From Thermaceae bacterium (lineage in GTDB: Bacteria > Deinococcota > Deinococci > Deinococcales > Marinithermaceae), in NCBI GenBank assembly GCA_015490435.1, contig WFXV01000203.1, positions 1 through 21,138 on the forward strand: a DNA stretch of 21,138 bases. Reading direction: 5' to 3'. Each line of letters opens with the position of its first letter. The first letter of the stretch is position 1. The notes beneath the pieces were generated by a model. The model had not been told where the DNA came from. It saw only the letters and a program-made list of their open reading frames with translations, and did not search any database. A program made the translations under genes and the position numbers. Shown in pieces: positions 16,272-21,138 of the stretch.

Positions 16272-16588
16272 GGTACCGCTACACGGTGGTAGAGACGCTG
16301 CCCCTAAAGCCTGGGGCCAGCGCCTCCCGGTTCGCTAAGGCCTACAAGGAGCTCTCGACCCTGGACGGGATCGCCCAGGAGTACGGGGTCAGCCCGACCT
16401 CGGAGAACCGGGTGTTGCGGTCGCTCACCGATCCCCGGCGGGTGAAGCTCGTCTACCGGGCCGAGGACATGGAGATGCTCTGGCAGTTCTACAAGGACGC
16501 GACCGTCCACGAGGCGATCCGCCGGGTCTTCGAGCAGTACGTGGACCCGGAGGGGGTCGAGCTCGAGTACTGGGAAGAACTGGAGTGA
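16268..16588 (+). CDS. Uncharacterised 106-residue protein between paaR and paaA
   Basis: I do not recognise this protein. It is 106 residues, soluble and charged, without a signal peptide, membrane segment, cysteine or obvious metal motif. It opens MRYRYTVVETLPLKPG, has a central SRFAKAYKELSTLDGIAQEYG (about 20-40) and an arginine-rich NRVLRSLTDPRRVKLVYR (about 47-64), and ends in an acidic tail (ELEYWEELE). Alternating strand and helix character is compatible with a small alpha-beta fold, but this is only impression. A real gene is supported by the strong Shine-Dalgarno, the four-base overlap with paaR and the 14-nt gap to paaA. Its place directly before the epoxidase genes suggests a role in assembly, protection or regulation of PaaABC. 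No function is assigned. Confidence 0.72.
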   Translation: MRYRYTVVETLPLKPGASASRFAKAYKELSTLDGIAQEYGVSPTSENRVLRSLTDPRRVKLVYRAEDMEMLWQFYKDATVHEAIRRVFEQYVDPEGVELEYWEELE

Positions 16589-16602
16589 GGGGAGGGAGGA
16601 AG

Positions 16603-17520
16603 ATGACCTACGAGGAACGGGTCGAGGCGTTTAAGAAACGGATCAAGGAAGGGCACAAGGTCGAGGCCACCGACTGGATGCCCGACGAGTACCGGGCGCG
16701 GCTGATCAAGTTCATCGAGATGCATGCCAACTCCGAGCTGATGGGGGCGCTGCCCGAGCGCGACTGGATCCTGCGGGCGCCGAGCCTCCACCGCAAGCTC
16801 GCGGTCACCGCCAAGATCCAGGACGAGGTCGGCCACGCCCAGCTGCTCTACCGCCTGGTCGAGGACCTGGGCAAGCCCCGGGAGAAGATCTTCGACGACC
16901 TGGTGAACGGCCGCACCAAGTTCCACAACGTCTTTCACTACCCCACCTACTCCTGGGGCGATGTGGGGATCATCGCCTGGCTGGTGGACGGCGCTGCGGT
17001 GATCAGCCAGGGGGCGTTGCAGCGCTCGTCCTACGCCCCCTACGGCCGGACGATGCGGCGGATCTGCTGGGAGGAGGCCTTCCACCTAAAGCACGGCGAG
17101 GACATCGTGCTCACCGCGATGATGGGCACCGAGAAGCAAAAGCGCCTGATGCAGGAGGCGCTCGAGCGCTGGTGGGAGCCCTTGATGATGTTCCACGGAC
17201 CGCCCACCCCGCCGGAGAAGGACAAGGACCTGGAGTGGGGGATCAAGACTAAGCCCAACGAGCAGCTCCGCCAGGAGTACCTCTCCACCTACGTCCGCAA
17301 GATCCAGGAGATCGGCCTCAAGATCCCCGACCCCAAGCTCAAGTACGACAGCGACAAGGGCCGCTGGACCTACACCGAGCCCGACTGGGACAAGCTCTAC
17401 GCCATCGTCACCGGGAACGGCCCGGCCTCCAAGGAGCGGCTCTCCTTCCGGCGGCTCTCGCTGGAGGAGACCGCTTGGGTGCGCCGGGCGATCCTCGGCG
17501 AGCGGGCCCAGGCCGCCTAG
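16603..17520 (+). CDS. paaA: PaaA, catalytic subunit of phenylacetyl-CoA 1,2-epoxidase
   Basis: Di-iron oxygenase subunit of 305 residues. With PaaC, and with PaaB as connector, it inserts oxygen into the ring of phenylacetyl-CoA to form the 1,2-epoxide. Seen: ferritin-like helices carrying iron ligands Glu45 in NSELMGALPE, Glu75 and His78 in QDEVGHAQLLY, and Glu157/158 with His161 in WEEAFHLKHGED; Asp130 in WLVDGAAVISQ is in the position of a further pocket or ligand residue. The C-terminal RRLSLEETAWVRRAIL segment is usual for PaaA. The ATG at 16603 follows GGAGGGAGGA (16591-16600). An in-frame GTG at 16585 would overlap the previous stop and add only six residues before the conserved start. 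PaaB follows after 8 nt. Confidence 0.95.
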   Translation: MTYEERVEAFKKRIKEGHKVEATDWMPDEYRARLIKFIEMHANSELMGALPERDWILRAPSLHRKLAVTAKIQDEVGHAQLLYRLVEDLGKPREKIFDDLVNGRTKFHNVFHYPTYSWGDVGIIAWLVDGAAVISQGALQRSSYAPYGRTMRRICWEEAFHLKHGEDIVLTAMMGTEKQKRLMQEALERWWEPLMMFHGPPTPPEKDKDLEWGIKTKPNEQLRQEYLSTYVRKIQEIGLKIPDPKLKYDSDKGRWTYTEPDWDKLYAIVTGNGPASKERLSFRRLSLEETAWVRRAILGERAQAA

Positions 17521-17528
17521 GGGGAAGC

Positions 17529-17840
17529 ATGCACGTCTGGGAGGTTTTCCGGCAGGAACAGGAGGGCGAGCCGATGATCCACGTGGGCTCGGTGGTCGCC
17601 CCCGACCGGGAGCGGGCGCTCGAGTACGCCCGCGACATCTACTCCCGGCGCTACGAGGCCTACCGGCTCTGGCTGGTGCCCCGGGAGGAGGTGGTCGAGG
17701 TCACCGACCTCGACTTCCTCCAACCCCCCGTCGACCGCACCTACCGCATGGGGATCGCCTACCGGGTGACGGTGGAGAAGCGCCGCCAGATCAAGGAGAT
17801 GTTCGAGAACCTGGCCAAGGAGGTCTACGGTGAGTCCTGA
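17529..17840 (+). CDS. paaB: PaaB, phenylacetyl-CoA epoxidase subunit B
   Basis: Small subunit of 103 residues that bridges PaaAC units in the epoxidase complex and has no catalytic residues of its own. Seen: MHVWEVFRQEQEGEPMIHVG, the usual PaaB opening, then SVVAPDRERALEYARDIYSRR (21-41) and the family's WLVPREEVVEV (50-60). The size matches other PaaB proteins of roughly 95-105 residues. The ATG at 17529 starts this conserved opening; the in-frame GTG at 17475 lies in the end of paaA and is unlikely. The last 11 bases overlap paaC, so translation of the two should be coupled. Confidence 0.92.
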   Translation: MHVWEVFRQEQEGEPMIHVGSVVAPDRERALEYARDIYSRRYEAYRLWLVPREEVVEVTDLDFLQPPVDRTYRMGIAYRVTVEKRRQIKEMFENLAKEVYGES

Positions 17841-18657
17841 GCTCAAGGAGGCCTACGCCCGCTACCTCCTGACCCTGGCCGACGACGAGATCGTGATCGG
17901 CTACCGCGACTCGGAGTGGACCGGGGTGGCGCCGGTGATCGAGGAGGACGTGGCCTTTTCCTCGCTGGCCCAGGACGAGATCGGCCACGCGAGGCTTTTC
18001 TACACCCTGGCGGGGAAGCTCCTCGGCAAGGATCCCGACCACCTCGCCCTCCTGCGTCCGAAGGAGGACTACTACCACGCCCGCCTGCTCGAGGACCGCA
18101 CCACCCCGAAGTACGACCCCGGGGGCAACCACGAGGGCGGCGGCGATTGGGCGAGGGCGATCGCGCGGCGCTTCCTCTACGACCTCTTTGACGACCTCCG
18201 GATCGAGGGGCTCCTTACCTCCAGCGATCCCGAGCTCGCCGGGGCGGCCGAGAAGATCCGCCGGGAGGAGCGCTACCACCTGCGCCACGGCGAGGCTTGG
18301 TGGCGGACGCTGGCGGAGGGGTCGATCGAGGCCCGGACCCGGCTCGAGGCCGCCCTGGAGGTGATCTGGCCCGATTTGCTGGGGCTTTTTGAACCCGCCC
18401 CGGGCGAGGATCGGCTGGTCGAGGCCGGGTTGATCGCCCGGACCACCGACGCCCTGCGCGAGCCCTGGCTTGACCGGGTCTACCCCTACTTCGAGGCCCA
18501 CGCCCTGCCCTTCCCCGGGGAGAAGATCCGGGAGGGCTGGCGGATGGCGGTCGAGCCCCGCACCGGAGGCCGCCATGGGGTCCACGGCCCCGGCTGGGAC
18601 GAGCTCTACGAGGAGATGACGATGGTCCGGAAGCTCGAGCCGGAGGGGGCATGGTAA
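17830..18657 (+). CDS. paaC: PaaC, structural subunit of phenylacetyl-CoA epoxidase
   Basis: Ferritin-like subunit of 275 residues that pairs with PaaA. In studied complexes PaaC is structural and does not hold the working di-iron site. Seen: TLADDEIVIGYRDSEWTGVAP (15-35), AFSSLAQDEIGHARLFY (42-58) with Glu50 and His53, FLYDLFDDLRIEGLL, and EKIRREERYHLRHGEAWWRTL, a second Glu-x-x-His. These are relics of the ferritin fold shared with PaaA. The GTG start overlaps paaB by 11 bases, and the stop overlaps paaD by seven. Confidence 0.93.
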   Translation: MSPELKEAYARYLLTLADDEIVIGYRDSEWTGVAPVIEEDVAFSSLAQDEIGHARLFYTLAGKLLGKDPDHLALLRPKEDYYHARLLEDRTTPKYDPGGNHEGGGDWARAIARRFLYDLFDDLRIEGLLTSSDPELAGAAEKIRREERYHLRHGEAWWRTLAEGSIEARTRLEAALEVIWPDLLGLFEPAPGEDRLVEAGLIARTTDALREPWLDRVYPYFEAHALPFPGEKIREGWRMAVEPRTGGRHGVHGPGWDELYEEMTMVRKLEPEGAW

Positions 18658-19124
18658 GGGTTACCGAGGCCGAGGTCTGGCAGGCCCTCAAAGAGCTCAC
18701 CGATCCTGAGATCCCCACCCTGACCCTCGTCGACCTCGGGGTGATCCGGGCGGTCGAGGTCGGGGACGAGAAGATCGTGGTCCGCTTTACCCCCACCTTT
18801 TTAGGCTGCCCGGCGGTGGACCGGATGAAGCGGGACATCGAGGAGCGGCTCTCCGGCTTTGGCCCGGTGGAGGTGGTGATCGATTACGCCCACCCCTGGA
18901 CCCCGGACCGGCTCAGCGAAAACGGCAAGCTGATGCTCTCGCTGGCCGGCTTCGCCTTGCCCGACGACCTCGGCGCCGAGGTGAAGCGGGAGGCGCCGGC
19001 GGCCTGCCCCCACTGCGGTTCCCGGGCCACCACCCTGATCAACCGCTTCGGCCCCACCGCCTGCCGGGCGCTCGGCTACTGCAACGACTGCCGCCAGCCC
19101 TTCGAGATCTTCAAGGTGGTCTAG
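18651..19124 (+). CDS. paaD: PaaD, epoxidase-associated protein (MIP18/DUF59 domain plus zinc ribbon)
   Basis: 157-residue protein needed for a working phenylacetyl-CoA epoxidase in other bacteria, thought to help in metal or iron-sulfur maturation. Seen: an N-terminal DUF59 domain with LTDPEIPTLTLVDLGVIRAV (16-35) and the Cys53 loop TPTFLGCPAVD (47-57), and a C-terminal zinc-ribbon-like part with Cys119-x-x-Cys122 and Cys144-x-x-Cys147, with a further Cys138. All metal-type cysteines are present. It overlaps paaC by seven bases. The expected next gene, the reductase paaE, is not there: the following start is one base after this stop and encodes a crotonase-fold protein. Confidence 0.93.
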   Translation: MVRVTEAEVWQALKELTDPEIPTLTLVDLGVIRAVEVGDEKIVVRFTPTFLGCPAVDRMKRDIEERLSGFGPVEVVIDYAHPWTPDRLSENGKLMLSLAGFALPDDLGAEVKREAPAACPHCGSRATTLINRFGPTACRALGYCNDCRQPFEIFKVV

Positions 19125-19125
19125 G

Positions 19126-19917
19126 GTGGAGCTTACCGAGCTGGCTTTGGTGGGCCCCGAGGACGGGGTGCTCGAGCTCGTCCTCCGGGGCGGCAAGAAG
19201 AACGCCCTTACCGAGATCGGCCACCGCGAACTCGCGCTCGTCTGGCCCGCGCTCAGCGAGCGAAAGGACGTCCGGGTTGTTCTGATCCGGGGTGAGGGGG
19301 CCGACTTCTCCGCCGGCGGCGACTTCGCCCTGATCGAGCGGATGCGGGCCGACTGGCGGGTGCGGGCCCGGGTCTGGAAGGAGGCCCGGGACCTGGTGGT
19401 GAACCTCCTGGAGTTCCCCCGGCCGGTGGTGGCGGCGATCCACGGCGCCGCCGCCGGCGCCGGGCTGGCCGCCGCGCTGCTTGCCGACATCCCCCTCGCC
19501 GCCACCGACGCCCGGCTGCTCGACGCCCACCCCCGGCTCGGCCTCGCCGCCGGCGACCACGCCGCCCTGGTCTGGCCGATGCTGGTGGGGCTTGCCCGGG
19601 CGAAGTACCACCTGCTCTTGAACGAGCCGATTCGCGGCGAGGAGGCGGCCCGGATCGGGCTGGTGGCCCGGGCCTATCCTCCTGAGCAGCTCCTTCCAGC
19701 GGCCCGGGAGATCGCCCGCCGGCTCGCGGAGGGCAGCCCGAGCGCCCTTTCCTGGACCAAGCACGCGCTGAACGGATGGTTGCGGATGGCGCTCCCGATC
19801 TTCGACGCCAGCCTCGCGCTCGAGTTCCTGGGCTTTACCGGCCCCGATCTCGCCGAGGGCCTGGCCTCGTTCCGGGAGCGCCGCCCGCCCCGCTTCGAGG
19901 ACGAACCCCCCTTCTGA
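19126..19917 (+). CDS. Atypical crotonase-family protein lacking both hydratase glutamates
   Basis: Enoyl-CoA hydratase/isomerase superfamily member of 263 residues, the third in this locus. Seen: NALTEIGHRELALVW (26-40), first oxyanion segment ADFSAGGDFALIERM (59-73), second AAIHGAAAGAGLAAALLADI (103-122), and LDAHPRLGLAAGDHAALVWP (132-151). The hydratase glutamates are replaced (Ala and His region), and the aspartate of PaaG is displaced by one residue to Asp144 in AAGDHA. This AGDxxA version resembles a branch seen in actinobacterial enoyl-CoA hydratase-like proteins whose reaction I cannot name. Candidates are double-bond isomerisation, hydrolysis of a strained CoA ester or a scavenging role. 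GTG start, one base after paaD, with GGGTGGA context giving only a weak Shine-Dalgarno, so translation is probably coupled to paaD. It fills the place where paaE often stands. Confidence 0.82.
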   Translation: MELTELALVGPEDGVLELVLRGGKKNALTEIGHRELALVWPALSERKDVRVVLIRGEGADFSAGGDFALIERMRADWRVRARVWKEARDLVVNLLEFPRPVVAAIHGAAAGAGLAAALLADIPLAATDARLLDAHPRLGLAAGDHAALVWPMLVGLARAKYHLLLNEPIRGEEAARIGLVARAYPPEQLLPAAREIARRLAEGSPSALSWTKHALNGWLRMALPIFDASLALEFLGFTGPDLAEGLASFRERRPPRFEDEPPF

Positions 19918-19929
19918 GGAGGAGACGCG

Positions 19930-21138
19930 ATGGAGACGATCGAGAGCTACCTATTGGGCGACTGGCGCCGCGGCGCGGGCGAGGGCCGGCCGGTGGTGGA
20001 CGCCGTCACCGGCGAGCCCCTCGCCCGGGTGAGCGCCGAGGGCCTGCCCCTGGCCGAGGCGGTGGCCTATGGCCGCGAGGTCGGGGGGAGGAACCTCCGC
20101 GCCCTCGGCTTCGCCGAACGCGGACGAATTCTAAGAAAGCTCGCCGAACACCTGCTCGAGCACAAGGAGGCACTCTACCGCCTCTCGGCCACCACCGGCG
20201 CCACCAAGAAAGACGCCTGGTACGACGTCGACGGCGGCATCGGCGTGCTCTTTAGCTACGCCAAGCTGGCCCGTAAACTCCCCGAGAGCAACCTCCTCCC
20301 TGAAGACGAGTTCCTGCCCCTCTCGAAGGACCGGATCTTCTGGGGCCGGCACGCCCTCGTGCCCCGGGAGGGGATCACCCTCCAGATCAACGCCTTCAAC
20401 TTCCCGGTCTGGGGGATGCTCGAGAAGTTCGCCCCCGCCTTCCTCGCCGGGGTCCCCACCCTGGCCAAGCCGGCGACCCCCACCGCCCACGTCGCCGCCG
20501 CCCTCGCCCGGGCGATGGTGGAGTCCGGGCTCTTGCCCGAGGGGAGCTTCCAGTTCGTCGCCGGCGGCCTAGGGGACGCCTTCGACGCCCTCGGCGAGGG
20601 GGACTCGGTCTACTTCACCGGCTCCGCCGCCACCGCCGCCCGGCTCCGCACCCACCCCGCCTTCGTCGAGCGGGGGGCCCGCTTCAACGCCGAGACCGAC
20701 TCGCTGAACGCCGCCATCCTGGGCGAGGCCGCGGAGGCGGAGGACGCCGCTGCCTTCGCCGGGATGGTCGCCGAGGAGCTCGCCATCAAGGCGGGGCAGC
20801 GCTGCACCGCGGTGCGCCGGGTGCTGGTGCCCGAGGAGCGGCTCGAGGCCGTGCTCGAGGACGTCGCTTCCCGGCTCGGCGCCCTCGTCCTCGGCGACCC
20901 CCGGGAGGAGGGGACGACCCTCGGCCCCCTGGTTTCGGAGGAGCAAAAGGCCGAGGTCGAACGGGCGGTCTCCGCCCTTACCGCCGCCGGCGCCCGGGTG
21001 GCCTGGCGGCACCCGGGGCGCGCCGACGGCGCCTTCTTCCCGCCCACCCTGCTCCTCGCCGGTCCCGAGGTCGAGGCGGTGCACCGGGTCGAGCCCTTCT
21101 GGCCGGTGGCCACCTTCCTCCCCTACCGCGACCGGGAC
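19930..21138 (+). CDS. paaZ: PaaZ, N-terminal aldehyde dehydrogenase part (cut by window end)
   Basis: Open reading frame of 403 codons running off the window. Residues 1-403 match the aldehyde dehydrogenase domain of PaaZ, which oxidises 3-oxo-5,6-dehydrosuberyl-CoA semialdehyde; in bifunctional PaaZ a C-terminal MaoC-type hydratase domain opens oxepin-CoA. Seen: METIESYLLGDWRRG start, Asn157 in NAFNFPVWGM, Lys180 in LAKPATPT, FTGSAATAARLR (229-240), Glu255 in RFNAETDSLNAA and nucleophile Cys292 in KAGQRCTAVRR. Positions agree closely with Glu256 and Cys295 of E. coli PaaZ, as I recall them. The hydratase domain, if present, lies beyond the window. The start follows GAGGAGGAGA at 19916-19925, 12 nt after the crotonase-like gene. 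Confidence 0.92.
   Translation, partial: METIESYLLGDWRRGAGEGRPVVDAVTGEPLARVSAEGLPLAEAVAYGREVGGRNLRALGFAERGRILRKLAEHLLEHKEALYRLSATTGATKKDAWYDVDGGIGVLFSYAKLARKLPESNLLPEDEFLPLSKDRIFWGRHALVPREGITLQINAFNFPVWGMLEKFAPAFLAGVPTLAKPATPTAHVAAALARAMVESGLLPEGSFQFVAGGLGDAFDALGEGDSVYFTGSAATAARLRTHPAFVERGARFNAETDSLNAAILGEAAEAEDAAAFAGMVAEELAIKAGQRCTAVRRVLVPEERLEAVLEDVASRLGALVLGDPREEGTTLGPLVSEEQKAEVERAVSALTAAGARVAWRHPGRADGAFFPPTLLLAGPEVEAVHRVEPFWPVATFLPYRDRD

Overview
This is a strongly G+C-rich window in which every credible gene lies on the + strand. I count 23 protein-coding genes; the first is probably cut and the last certainly cut by the window edges. The gene content is a combined catabolic locus for 4-hydroxyphenylacetate (hpa) and phenylacetate (paa), with a LivFGHMK-type ABC importer embedded in it. 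Frequent GTG starts, ATGA/GTGA start-stop overlaps, HpaB and PaaG sequences of the Thermus type, and a 14-bp site that fits the Thermus thermophilus PaaR operator consensus as I remember it all suggest a member of the Thermales (Thermus, Meiothermus, Marinithermus or Oceanithermus-like). The genus cannot be fixed by eye.

Layout. (1) 1-4613: meta-cleavage branch for 4-hydroxyphenylacetate: a fumarylacetoacetase-family HpaG-like protein, HpaE, HpaB and HpaD. (2) 4610-6115: two-module 3-hydroxyacyl-CoA dehydrogenase PaaH. (3) 6128-10783: importer, made of a secreted substrate-binding protein, a LivH-type permease, a LivM-LivG permease-ATPase fusion and a LivF-type ATPase. (4) 10780-15652: CoA-ester section: thioesterase PaaI, thiolase PaaJ, ligase PaaK, an FlK-like hotdog thioesterase, hydratase PaaF and isomerase PaaG. 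(5) 15653-15707: the largest gene-free gap (55 nt), holding a PaaR-type operator. (6) 15708-21138: repressor PaaR, a small unknown protein, the epoxidase genes paaABCD, a third crotonase-fold protein lacking the usual glutamates, and the 5' part of paaZ.

How the genes work together. HpaB hydroxylates 4-hydroxyphenylacetate, HpaD opens the ring, HpaE oxidises the semialdehyde and the HpaG-like enzyme acts downstream. In parallel PaaK makes phenylacetyl-CoA, PaaABC epoxidises the ring, PaaG isomerises the epoxide to the oxepin, PaaZ opens and oxidises it, and PaaJ, PaaF and PaaH perform the beta-oxidation-like steps to acetyl-CoA and succinyl-CoA. PaaR should sense phenylacetyl-CoA. The importer is the natural candidate for uptake of the aromatic acid. 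hpaC, hpaF, hpaH, hpaI and paaE are not in the window. Genes overlap or are separated by no more than 20 nt except at the paaR operator, so one or two long transcripts are likely. I see no RNA genes, insertion sequences, CRISPR arrays or convincing terminators. No stretch over 300 bases lacks a gene.

The window is largely a recognisable catabolic island, not a plainly new system. The points that most deserve follow-up are the FlK-like thioesterase with an intact Thr-Glu-His triad, the unknown 106-residue protein between paaR and paaA, the atypical third crotonase, and the absence of paaE.
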